Below are positions 1 to 6,508 of a stretch of 15,261 bases of DNA, piece after piece. The stretch is from Clostridia bacterium (GTDB lineage Bacteria; Bacillota; Clostridia; Oscillospirales; CAG-272): positions 1 through 15,261 of the forward strand of contig JAGALI010000052.1 of assembly GCA_017625275.1 (NCBI GenBank), given 5' to 3'. The translations under genes and the position numbers were made by a program. Each line of letters starts with the position of its first letter. The first letter of the stretch is position 1. The notes under the pieces were generated by a model. That model was not told the origin of the DNA. It worked only from the letters and a program-made list of their open reading frames with translations, and did no database searches.

Positions 1-1
1 G

Positions 2-517
2 GTTACTGGGATTAAATACCTTGTCAACTACCATGAAAGCGAGCAGTCAGGAGTTGTTAATCTTGTAAGTTTGAAGCTTTCTTCTGCCGTGGAGTTAGAC
101 GATTTTCTTGCGGGTGATTTTACTGTTTCTGAGGCTAATTGGGATTATGATTTTTATTACAACCCAACAATTCAAGGCACACGCGACGAGCTTATGAATG
201 CAATATTCAAAGCGAATGGAATGAGTGAAGCCTGTCCTGAAGGAGCAATAAGATTGATTACGGTAGGTTCTTCTGGCCCTGACGCACTTGGCTATCAGTG
301 TCAGCGATACACAGTGGTAGAGATTGCTGCAGATGGAATTGTTGAGTTTGGTATATCTGCTAAACTTGCTTCAACAGATGCGCAATATATTTCAAATATA
401 CAAAATGGATATTATAGAATATATGGAGAAAAAACAGCAGATATTTCTGGTGAAGAGGTTGAATATTCTTCGTCAGCTGCTGCCAGTGCGACCAACGCGA
501 GTCGCAATACGAAATAA
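2..517 (+). CDS. C-terminal part of an unrecognised protein, truncated by the window edge
   Basis: The reading frame is open from base 2 with no stop upstream, so this is the 3' end of a longer gene; the TTG at 71 is internal rather than a credible start because no Shine-Dalgarno precedes it. The visible 172 residues are soluble in character, rich in Asp/Glu/Tyr, with no membrane segment, and end in a low-complexity Ser/Ala/Asn-rich tail (SSSAAASATNASRNTK). I do not recognise a domain. A secreted protein or lipoprotein whose signal lies upstream is possible but cannot be tested here. A strong terminator follows 6 bases after the stop, so it is the last gene of its transcript. Confidence 0.7.
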   Translation, partial: VTGIKYLVNYHESEQSGVVNLVSLKLSSAVELDDFLAGDFTVSEANWDYDFYYNPTIQGTRDELMNAIFKANGMSEACPEGAIRLITVGSSGPDALGYQCQRYTVVEIAADGIVEFGISAKLASTDAQYISNIQNGYYRIYGEKTADISGEEVEYSSSAAASATNASRNTK

Positions 518-522
518 ATAAG

Positions 523-549
523 GGGCAGAGAAATCTGCCCTTTTATTTT
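523..549 (+). terminator. Intrinsic terminator of the first gene
   Basis: Perfect 7-bp stem GGGCAGA-GAAA-TCTGCCC with a GAAA loop, followed by TTTTATTTT. It starts 5 bases after the stop codon at 517. It is nearly identical to the terminator at 5949-5975, with one base pair exchanged. Confidence 0.9.
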
Positions 550-574
550 GGGTTGACAAGAGTCGGTTGTTTTA

Positions 575-603
575 TTGACATTAGTTAAATATAGTGCTAA
601 AAT
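575..603 (+). promoter_or_regulatory. Sigma-A promoter of the YwaF-like gene
   Basis: TTGACA (575-580), 17-base spacer, TAAAAT (598-603). The start codon at 641 follows with AGGAG at 631-635, giving a short leader of about 30 bases. Confidence 0.85.
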
Positions 604-640
604 AGAGCTATACAATTAAAAATTTGACAGAGGAGATATT

Positions 641-1393
641 ATGAGCTTTGAGTTATGGTCAATATGGCACTTTTTGTATATGCTTTCGCCATTTGTGATA
701 TTTTTTGCAATCTACGGCTTGATAAGGGATAAATCGGACAGGGTGAAAAATATCGTTGGCTACATATTGGGTGGCATTTCGGTGTCAATACTAATCATTA
801 GAAATATAGACATTTATGTTAGGTCAGGCTGGGGAGTTGAGGTAATTCCGTTGCAGGTTTGCCATATTGGTAGCGTAATAGCAGGCATAGCCTTGATTTT
901 CAAGAAAAAATGGTTGATTTTGACGGCCTTTTGCTTTAATATGATACCTGCCATTTTGGCAATGGTATTTGCTGATTCCTTGGCGAACTATGACACCTTG
1001 TGGAGAATAAGACCACAAACATATGTATGGGGACACATTTTTATCGTGGTGTGCGCGTTGTATGGCATAGCTATGTATCGTTCGGTGTTTAAGAAAAAGG
1101 ATTTGCTATTGTCAATTGGCTTTGTTGGCTCTATGGCGTTTGTAGCAATTATTTGTAATTCTTTATTTAGAGCGCTACTGGATTGGGAGCCAAATTATTT
1201 CTATTTGTTTAACTATAAAGGAACGCCACTTAAATTTCTTTATCAGGCATTACCCACCTCTGTGTATGGCTGGTTTGAAATAAACTGGCTTTATACGAGT
1301 GTGTTGCTACTGGTTTTTGTCTGTGTGTTTATAGGGTTATACTTTGTTGCAAAGCTGATAAGCAAAAGGCTATTTAAGGAAAAAACGCTTTAA
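641..1393 (+). CDS. YwaF/TIGR02206-like integral membrane protein
   Basis: A 250-residue polytopic membrane protein with about seven hydrophobic helices (roughly residues 10-28, 38-57, 75-88, 91-112, 130-147, 157-178, 217-240). The pattern matches the TIGR02206/YwaF family of uncharacterised Firmicute membrane proteins: an N-terminal WxxWHFLY segment, a P-L-Q-x-C-H motif at 70-75 where relatives have a polar Cys/His pair within a helix, a WGH at 130-132, and an N-Y-F-Y-L stretch at 185-189. Family function is unknown. The start is ATG with AGGAG five bases upstream. It has its own promoter and its own terminator, so it is monocistronic. No catalytic activity can be asserted; the conserved in-membrane Cys74, His75 and His132 would be the candidates for function. 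Confidence 0.78.
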   Translation: MSFELWSIWHFLYMLSPFVIFFAIYGLIRDKSDRVKNIVGYILGGISVSILIIRNIDIYVRSGWGVEVIPLQVCHIGSVIAGIALIFKKKWLILTAFCFNMIPAILAMVFADSLANYDTLWRIRPQTYVWGHIFIVVCALYGIAMYRSVFKKKDLLLSIGFVGSMAFVAIICNSLFRALLDWEPNYFYLFNYKGTPLKFLYQALPTSVYGWFEINWLYTSVLLLVFVCVFIGLYFVAKLISKRLFKEKTL

Positions 1394-1400
1394 TAAAAAG

Positions 1401-1427
1401 GGAATGAGAAGGCTCATTCCTTTTTTC
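1401..1427 (+). terminator. Intrinsic terminator after the YwaF-like gene
   Basis: Eight-bp perfect stem GGAATGAG-AAGG-CTCATTCC followed by six T residues, beginning 7 bases after the stop codon. Confidence 0.92.
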
Positions 1428-1600
1428 TTACCCTTTAGCAGAGTCAGCTTGAACACAACATGCATGAATAGGTCAAGTAAGACAACCATAGGTTGCTAAA
1501 AAGCTAGCTTTGGCGAAAAAGCATATGGACCTTTGACGTCACACCTCGAAAAAAGCCATTTTGCAACCTGAGGTTGCGTAAAAAATCAATGCGAAGTTGG
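1428..1600. other. Non-coding stretch with three short palindromes
   Basis: No credible gene is seen between the terminator ending at 1427 and the promoter at 1601. It contains CAACC-ATA-GGTTG (1483-1495), the perfect palindrome AAAGCTAGCTTT (1500-1511) and GCAACCTGAGGTTGC (1563-1577). The first and third share the architecture CAACC-N3-GGTTG and lie upstream of the promoter of the HTH-GlmM fusion gene, so they are candidate operator sites. That role is an inference; only the symmetry is seen. Confidence 0.5.
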
Positions 1601-1629
1601 TTGTTAACGGAGAGCATATTTGGTATAAT
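1601..1629 (+). promoter_or_regulatory. Sigma-A promoter of the HTH-glmM operon
   Basis: TTGTTA (1601-1606), 17-base spacer, consensus TATAAT (1624-1629). The leader to the ATG at 1684 is about 47 bases and contains AAGGAG at 1671-1676. Confidence 0.85.
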
Positions 1630-1683
1630 AGGAATAATGTGAGTTATGGCTAGCATTAAAATAGTCGTTTAAGGAGAATTAGC

Positions 1684-3303
1684 ATGATAATAGGACAAAA
1701 GATTGAACAGCTTAGAGTGTCAAAAAACATTTCGCAGGAGCAGCTTGCCGAGGCTCTTGATGTTTCAAGGCAAACCATTTCCAAGTGGGAAACCGGTCAA
1801 GCACTTCCAAAAATTAGCAAGATTCTTCAGCTTTCGGAAATTTTTGGCGTTTCCACAGATGAGCTTTTGCATGATAAGATGGCCTTGCCGGGGTTGCTTG
1901 ATGCGCCAAAAAGAAATAAATACTTTGGTACAGACGGCTTCCGTGGAGAGGCAAATATAAATCTTACCTCTATGCAAGCGTATAAGGTGGGTAGATTCCT
2001 TGGCTGGTACTTTTCATCAAAGCTATCGGGGTGCACAAAGTCAGGCTATCGCCCTCGAATAGTAATAGGAAAGGACACACGCCGTTCAAGCTATATGCTT
2101 GAATATTCTATCGTTTCTGGAATTATTGCATCTGGCGCTGATGCCTATATGCTTCATGTTACCACCACACCAAGCGTTTCTTATGTGACGCGCATTGACG
2201 GATTTGATTGTGGCATTATGGTAACCGCATCTCACAATCCTTATTATGATAATGGAATAAAGGTTATAAATTCTCATGGTGAGAAGCTTGACGATGAAAC
2301 AACCTCTCTTATTGAGGCATATCTTGATGGAGATTTGGCTACTCTTGGCGTGATGGGAGAAGATTTGCCCTTGGCACAAAAGGCAAGCATAGGCTGTATA
2401 CACGACCATGTGGCTGGAAGGAATCGCTATATTGGTTATTTGATTTCCATAGCATCAAACTCTTACAAAAATCTGAAAATAGGACTTGACTGCGCAAACG
2501 GAGCATCTTGGAATATAGCAAATGCTGTATTCAGCTCCCTTGGTGCACAGACATATGTTATCGGAAACGAGCCAAATGGTCTTAACATAAACGAGGATTG
2601 TGGCTCAACTCACATTGAAAGGCTACAGCGTCTTGTCAAGGAAAAGCATCTTGATATTGGCTTTGCCTTTGATGGCGATGCCGATAGATGCCTTGCTGTT
2701 GATGAAAATGGAAATTTGGTTGACGGAGATGCTATAATTTATATTCTTGGCAAGCGACTTAAGGCTAAGGGTACATTAAATGACGATACTGTTGTTATGA
2801 CGGTTATGTCAAATAGTGGCTTTATTGCAAGTCTGGAGAGCATAGGCATTAAGTGTGTTCAAACCGCGGTGGGAGACCGCTTTGTGTATGAATGCATGCA
2901 AAGCAACGACTATGCCATCGGTGGAGAGCAATCAGGACACATTATTATGAAAAAATATGCGACAACTGGCGACGGAATATTAACTGCTATTATGGTGGCA
3001 GAGGAAATTTGTGATTCTAAAAAGTCACTTTCAAAGCTTGTAGAGCCTATAAGGCTTTATCCACAGTACCTTCAAAGCATTCGAGTTAAGGACAAGGCGG
3101 CAGCGATATCTGACAAAAATGTAAAAAGAGAGGTTGAGAATGTTGAGAGGCTTATAAATAAGCGTGGCAGAATCCTTATTCGTCAAAGTGGTACAGAGCC
3201 TGTTATACGAGTTATGGTTGAGGCTGAGCCCTATGAAAGGTGCGTTGAATATACAGAAGCAGTGATAAAGGCTATTAAGGATGGAGGGCATTGCGTTGAC
3301 TAA
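1684..3303 (+). CDS. glmM: Phosphoglucosamine mutase with an N-terminal XRE helix-turn-helix domain
   Basis: GlmM interconverts glucosamine-6-phosphate and glucosamine-1-phosphate in cytosolic UDP-GlcNAc synthesis for peptidoglycan. Residues 79-539 hold the complete phosphohexomutase: KYFGTDGFRG at 79-88, the phosphoserine loop TASHNP (181-186, Ser183), the metal loop DGDADR (330-335), GGEQSGH (413-419) for sugar binding, and the phosphate-binding RQSGTEPVIR (500-509). Residues 1-62 are an XRE/Cro-type HTH (QLAEALDVSRQTISKWETG, 22-40) joined by a linker of about 16 residues. GlmM proteins are usually about 450 residues and begin directly at the KYFGTDG segment, so the extra 78 residues are a fusion. 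AAGGAG lies seven bases before the ATG; the only nearby internal ATG (1879) has no Shine-Dalgarno, so separate GlmM translation is unlikely. The next gene overlaps its end. GlmM versus phosphomannomutase rests on the ASHNP/FGTDG context and the acetyltransferase partner. Confidence 0.9.
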   Translation: MIIGQKIEQLRVSKNISQEQLAEALDVSRQTISKWETGQALPKISKILQLSEIFGVSTDELLHDKMALPGLLDAPKRNKYFGTDGFRGEANINLTSMQAYKVGRFLGWYFSSKLSGCTKSGYRPRIVIGKDTRRSSYMLEYSIVSGIIASGADAYMLHVTTTPSVSYVTRIDGFDCGIMVTASHNPYYDNGIKVINSHGEKLDDETTSLIEAYLDGDLATLGVMGEDLPLAQKASIGCIHDHVAGRNRYIGYLISIASNSYKNLKIGLDCANGASWNIANAVFSSLGAQTYVIGNEPNGLNINEDCGSTHIERLQRLVKEKHLDIGFAFDGDADRCLAVDENGNLVDGDAIIYILGKRLKAKGTLNDDTVVMTVMSNSGFIASLESIGIKCVQTAVGDRFVYECMQSNDYAIGGEQSGHIIMKKYATTGDGILTAIMVAEEICDSKKSLSKLVEPIRLYPQYLQSIRVKDKAAAISDKNVKREVENVERLINKRGRILIRQSGTEPVIRVMVEAEPYERCVEYTEAVIKAIKDGGHCVD

Positions 3304-3958
3304 GCTTGTTAAAACAAAGGACTTATTTTCGTCAGTTCCTGACTATCTTTCTCCTCTTTTTAATTCTTGTGAGTACCCTTGGGAGATTCTTCCAAGGATA
3401 AAGGACTATATACTTAGTCTTATTAAAGAGGGGCTACAGGGCTACACTCTCTTAGCTGACAATGTGTTGGTTGGAGAGAATGTAAGGATATACGACACAG
3501 CTATAATTGAAGCCCCTGCCATTATTGGCTCAGGTAGCGAGGTAAGACCAGGCGCTTTTATAAGAGGAAGCGTTATTGTTGGAGAGGGCTGTGTTGTTGG
3601 AAATTCTTCGGAGCTAAAAAACTGTATCTTGCTAAACAAGGTTCAAATACCACATTATAATTATATAGGAGACTCAATATTGGGTAACAGGGCACACACG
3701 GGTGCAGGGACAATATGCTCCAACCTTAAATCCGACGGCAAGCCTGTTATTATACATGGGGATACGGATTATGAAACGGGCTTACGTAAAATTGGTGGTA
3801 TTCTTGCCGATGGTGCAGATGTAGGATGTGGCTCGGTTATAAATCCAGGCACTATAATAGGCAAGAACACGACAGTTTATCCCTTAACATCTTTGCGTGG
3901 GGTTTATCCGTCAGAATGCATTGTAAAGGCAACAAATGTAGTAGTGAAAAGGCTATAA
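3296..3958 (+). CDS. GlmU-like left-handed beta-helix acyltransferase lacking the uridylyltransferase domain
   Basis: Predicted cytosolic acetyltransferase, probably acting on glucosamine-1-phosphate. Hexapeptide-repeat turns run from about residue 53 to the end. The segment PHYNYIGDSILGNRAHTGAG aligns by eye with the catalytic GHLTYLGD...IGAGT region of the GlmU C-terminal domain, placing the His of PHYNYIGD at the catalytic base position. The N-terminal 50 residues (LFSSVPDYLSPLF...YPWEILPRIKDYI) lack the nucleotidyltransferase GXGTRM motif. Clostridial homologues are often labelled UDP-GlcNAc pyrophosphorylase, which this protein cannot be by itself. I place the start at TTG 3296 because GGAGGG (3283-3288) sits seven bases upstream; an in-frame ATG at 3281 is poorly spaced from any Shine-Dalgarno. 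The start overlaps the end of glmM by 8 bases, implying translational coupling. The true acceptor sugar is uncertain. Confidence 0.8.
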   Translation: MTKLVKTKDLFSSVPDYLSPLFNSCEYPWEILPRIKDYILSLIKEGLQGYTLLADNVLVGENVRIYDTAIIEAPAIIGSGSEVRPGAFIRGSVIVGEGCVVGNSSELKNCILLNKVQIPHYNYIGDSILGNRAHTGAGTICSNLKSDGKPVIIHGDTDYETGLRKIGGILADGADVGCGSVINPGTIIGKNTTVYPLTSLRGVYPSECIVKATNVVVKRL

Positions 3959-3966
3959 TTTAATTA

Positions 3967-3993
3967 AAAGGGGCGAGATTTCTCGCCCTTTTG
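3967..3993 (+). terminator. Intrinsic terminator of the HTH-glmM operon
   Basis: Stem GGGCGAG-ATTT-CTCGCCC (3971-3988) flanked by AAAA and TTTT, 12 bases after the stop codon. Confidence 0.9.
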
Positions 3994-4032
3994 TGATATA
4001 TAATTATTTGCGCTCTGTTTTAGAAATATTTG

Positions 4033-4061
4033 TTGATTTTTTAGTGCTTTAATGGTAAAAT
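4033..4061 (+). promoter_or_regulatory. Promoter of the SGNH/EEP operon
   Basis: TTGATT (4033-4038), 17-base spacer, TAAAAT (4056-4061), about 30 bases before the start codon. Confidence 0.8.
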
Positions 4062-4091
4062 ATCAGTAGATATTTTATTGAGGTGATTTTT

Positions 4092-5051
4092 ATGAGACTA
4101 TCAAACAAAACTCTTAAAAAATTAATAAGGGGCGCGTGTTATTTTGAAGAGAAAAACGGCTATCTTTTTTCGTATCGTTATTCAAAAAAGCAAATTGAGC
4201 ACATGTCAAGAGAGGACTACGATAAATACTGGCTTAATAGAGCGCTAATTAGTGGTCCTCAAAGAATAGAGCTAAAAACAGACGCTACCGAGCTTAGCTT
4301 TGATTATAAGGCTTCAGAGGCTCACGCTAATGCAAACACTATTGATTTGTATGCTGATGATGTGCTACTCGCTGTGTACCATATTGATGACAAGCTTAAG
4401 GGAAGGGTGACATTTAGCCTGCCTGCTGGGAAAAAGAGGGTTAGCGTTTATCTCCCGTGCGAAAGCACCCTGCAAATTAAGGGCTTTACAATTAATGGCA
4501 GATATGAATCCGTCAAGAAAAAGGGACCTAAGGCTTTGATTTTAGGCGATTCTATCACTCAAGGTGCAGGTCCTGCTATCGCTAGCCTTGCTTATGCAAA
4601 TGGCTTGTCAAGACGCCTTGGCTATGATGTGCTGGCACAGGGAATTGGTGGATATAGATTTGAGCCAAATGATTTAATGACAATTGATGGCTTTGTGCCT
4701 GATAAAATCATCGTCGCACTCGGCACTAACTGGTATAACGAGACAAGCTATGATTATGAGTTAAATGCCAGAGAGTATTATAAGAGACTATGCGAGGTCT
4801 TTGCTGGCATACCTGTTTTGGTGATTACCCCTCTTTGGAGAGGAAATGTTGAGGATTGGGAGCGCTTTCTATGGTGCATCGACATAATTAAGGACGAGTG
4901 TAAAAAGCACGAAAGCATAAAGGTTGTTGATGGCTTTACATTAGTTCCTAATGTGAATGATTGCTTTAGCGACAGGGTGCATCCAAATGCATTTGGCTCA
5001 TTAATGCTTACCGATGGCTTGGTTTCGGCGATTAAGAGGCTGAGCTTTTGA
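4092..5051 (+). CDS. SGNH/GDSL-family hydrolase with an N-terminal beta-sandwich domain
   Basis: A predicted cytosolic esterase of 319 residues. The C-terminal half carries all four SGNH blocks: GDSITQG (152-158, nucleophile Ser154), the oxyanion glycine in QGIGGYRF (183-190), GTN (211-213, Asn213) and SDRVHPN (293-299, Asp294 and His297). Residues 45-140 look like the beta-rich domain that precedes this hydrolase type in the Lipase_GDSL_3/GxDLY arrangement, with TIDLYADDVLL at 83-93. No signal peptide is seen. The start is ATG 4092, preceded by GAGGTGA at 4080-4086; an in-frame GTG at 4083 lies inside that Shine-Dalgarno and is rejected. The EEP-fold gene follows 39 bases later. Sugar or lipid ester hydrolysis is plausible, but the substrate is unknown. 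Confidence 0.85.
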   Translation: MRLSNKTLKKLIRGACYFEEKNGYLFSYRYSKKQIEHMSREDYDKYWLNRALISGPQRIELKTDATELSFDYKASEAHANANTIDLYADDVLLAVYHIDDKLKGRVTFSLPAGKKRVSVYLPCESTLQIKGFTINGRYESVKKKGPKALILGDSITQGAGPAIASLAYANGLSRRLGYDVLAQGIGGYRFEPNDLMTIDGFVPDKIIVALGTNWYNETSYDYELNAREYYKRLCEVFAGIPVLVITPLWRGNVEDWERFLWCIDIIKDECKKHESIKVVDGFTLVPNVNDCFSDRVHPNAFGSLMLTDGLVSAIKRLSF

Positions 5052-5090
5052 CAATATTTAAATAAAAACGCTGAATTTTAGGAGAACGAT

Positions 5091-5837
5091 ATGGAACTAA
5101 AGGTAATAAGCTTTAACATAAGATGCTGTGACGACAAGGACGGCAATTCAATTAAGGAGCGTGCACCAAGGCTTGCCAAGATAACAAGCGCGTATGATGC
5201 CGACATTATCGGCTTTCAGGAATACACCGTGCCTTGGGAGCAGGAAATTGCAAGCTTCTATAAAGATTACGAGATGTTTAACAAATATCGCTCCGTGCAT
5301 GAGCTTGAGGGCGCGCCTATTCTTTGGAAAAAGGGAATGTTTGAGTGCTTGGACAAGGGGTATTTTTGGCTTTCCGACACCCCAGAGGTTGAGTCGCGTG
5401 GCTGGGATGCGCTATACAATTGCTGGCGCATTTGTGAATATGTTACTCTAAAGCACATAGAAAGTGGTAAGGTGTTTACCTATATGAACACGCATTATGG
5501 CTTCGGAGATAAGGGGCAGGTTGACAGCTCAAGGCTCATTTATGATTACAGTAAAAAAATCTCTAATTTTCCAACGCTGATAACTGGAGATTTCAATATG
5601 ACGCCAGACAGTCAGGGCTATGCCGAGATGGTGAAGCATTTTACCGATGTAAATGCCGTTACTGCAAACGATAGAAGAACCACCTATCACGAATATGGCA
5701 GGGTAGATAACGCGCATATTGACTATTGCTTCATAGACGACAAGATAAAGCCCATAAGCCTGAAGCTAATTGACGAAACCGTAGACGGCAAATTCCCAAC
5801 CGACCACTATGGACTTTTCGTAAGGCTCGAGGTGTGA
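5091..5837 (+). CDS. Endonuclease/exonuclease/phosphatase-fold protein
   Basis: A 248-residue stand-alone EEP-fold metal-dependent phosphoesterase. The diagnostic catalytic elements are in order: SFNIR (7-11, Asn9), FQE (42-44, metal ligand Glu44), NTH (133-135, His135), GDFN (166-169, Asp167 and Asn169), HIDY (209-212, Asp211) and TDHYG (237-241, Asp238 and His239). Length and order match single-domain family members that act on nucleic acids, inositol phosphates or sphingolipids; the subfamily here cannot be chosen by eye. No signal peptide is seen, so it is likely cytosolic. The start is ATG with AGGAGA five bases upstream. It shares a transcript with the SGNH hydrolase, which suggests the two hydrolases act on a common phospho-ester or acyl-ester compound, but that is inference. 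Confidence 0.87.
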   Translation: MELKVISFNIRCCDDKDGNSIKERAPRLAKITSAYDADIIGFQEYTVPWEQEIASFYKDYEMFNKYRSVHELEGAPILWKKGMFECLDKGYFWLSDTPEVESRGWDALYNCWRICEYVTLKHIESGKVFTYMNTHYGFGDKGQVDSSRLIYDYSKKISNFPTLITGDFNMTPDSQGYAEMVKHFTDVNAVTANDRRTTYHEYGRVDNAHIDYCFIDDKIKPISLKLIDETVDGKFPTDHYGLFVRLEV

Positions 5838-5943
5838 GTGAAGCTCAAATGCGGAGTGCCAGGGACGCCCCTGTAGGCAAAAAGCGTTAGCACTGTAAAC
5901 ATTCAACAAAGGTTGATGGTGGATTAAGCGAGAAATTAAAACA

Positions 5944-5975
5944 AAAAAGAGCAGAGAAATCTGCTCTTTTATTTT
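5944..5975. terminator. Bidirectional terminator between the EEP gene and the minus-strand RHH gene
   Basis: Perfect stem GAGCAGA-GAAA-TCTGCTC (5949-5966) followed by TTTTATTTT on the plus strand and by a run of six T residues on the minus strand, so it can serve both converging genes. The 110 bases between the EEP stop and this site show no gene. Confidence 0.9.
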
Positions 5976-5982
5976 GGTACAA

Positions 5983-6168
5983 TTAGTCTTCCTTTGGCGG
6001 ATATTCTATTTCGCCCTCAAGCTTTTCAAAATCCTTTATCGCCTGTCTTACGAGAAATAAAATCTCCCCATTTGCAGAGCGACCATAATATTTTGAAATG
6101 TAGTGAAGCTTATAATGTAGCTCCTTATCAATCTCTATTCCTAAATGCTTGTTTTCCTTGTTTCTCAT
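5983..6168 (-). CDS. Small ribbon-helix-helix (Arc-like) DNA-binding protein
   Basis: A 61-residue protein. After a basic N-terminus, HLGIEIDKELHYKLHYISKY is a beta-strand plus helix A, and GRSANGEILFLVRQAIKDFE is the turn and helix B of the Arc/MetJ/CopG ribbon-helix-helix fold; the G-R-S-A-N-G-E-I turn is typical of Arc-like regulators. It would bind DNA as a dimer. The start is taken at ATG 6168, because AGGAAG lies seven bases upstream inside the end of the preceding HTH gene; the longer upstream reading in the same frame merely overlaps that gene. Only two bases separate it from the HTH stop codon, so translation is coupled. It ends in PPKED, the same tail as its neighbour. Partner or target is unknown; an antitoxin-like role is possible, but no toxin is seen. 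Confidence 0.8.
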   Translation of the reverse strand: MRNKENKHLGIEIDKELHYKLHYISKYYGRSANGEILFLVRQAIKDFEKLEGEIEYPPKED

Positions 6169-6170
6169 TT

Positions 6171-6398
6171 TTAGTCTTCCTTTGGTGGGACAAACTCCAA
6201 AATGTCCTCGATTTTGCAGTCTAGGGCAGTACAAATTCTTGCAAGAACATCTGTGTCAAGCCTTGTAATTTCATTTTTGCAATAATTATTGATTTGAGTT
6301 CTTTGCATTTCTGCCTTGTGAGAAAGCTTATTCTTACTCATTCCACGACTTTTTAGCACTTCATCAAGCTTGATTTTTATTTTTCCATATTCACTCAT
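6171..6398 (-). CDS. Small XRE-family helix-turn-helix regulator
   Basis: A 75-residue Cro/CI-type DNA-binding protein with no other domain. The five-helix HTH spans residues 5-68: IKIKLDEVLKSRGMSKNKLS, then AEMQRTQINNYCKNE as the recognition region, and LARICTALDCKIEDILEF, the usual end of this small clostridial regulator type (HTH_26-like). The start is ATG 6398 with AGGTGA six bases upstream; an in-frame GTG at 6407 lies within that Shine-Dalgarno and is rejected. It is the first gene of a two-gene minus-strand operon with the RHH protein. The codons for its C-terminal PKED supply the Shine-Dalgarno of the RHH gene. Autoregulation through the palindromic promoter at 6432-6450 is a reasonable guess. 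Confidence 0.85.
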   Translation of the reverse strand: MSEYGKIKIKLDEVLKSRGMSKNKLSHKAEMQRTQINNYCKNEITRLDTDVLARICTALDCKIEDILEFVPPKED

Positions 6399-6420
6399 AA
6401 ATTTCACCTACAATTTAGTA

Positions 6421-6450
6421 TTGACAATTATATTATAAACAAGTTATAAT
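6421..6450 (+). promoter_or_regulatory. Plus-strand promoter of the AbrB-like gene, overlapping a palindrome
   Basis: TTGACA (6421-6426), 18-base spacer, TATAAT (6445-6450). Bases 6432-6450 form the perfect inverted repeat ATTATAA-acaag-TTATAAT, whose two arms contain the -10 hexamers of the two diverging promoters. Confidence 0.8.
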
Positions 6451-6460
6451 AGAAAAATAA
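6432..6460 (-). promoter_or_regulatory. Minus-strand promoter of the HTH-RHH operon
   Basis: On the minus strand TTATTT (6455-6460), 17-base spacer, consensus TATAAT (6432-6437). The -10 hexamer lies inside the spacer of the opposing plus-strand promoter. Confidence 0.65.
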
Positions 6461-6468
6461 GATATAGA

Positions 6469-6484
6469 AAGTCTAATCAGACTT
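6469..6484. repeat. Inverted repeat in the AbrB leader
   Basis: AAGTCT-aatc-AGACTT, a perfect 6-bp inverted repeat starting about 12 bases after the predicted transcription start and ending 10 bases before the AAGGAG of the AbrB-like gene. It could be an operator or an mRNA hairpin. Confidence 0.5.
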
Positions 6485-6508
6485 CTTGCACAGTAAGGAG
6501 AAAAAGAA

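Noticed and set aside
1879..3303. Separate GlmM translated from an internal ATG, with the HTH as an independent gene
   Set aside because: There is no stop between the HTH and GlmM domains and no Shine-Dalgarno before the ATG at 1879.
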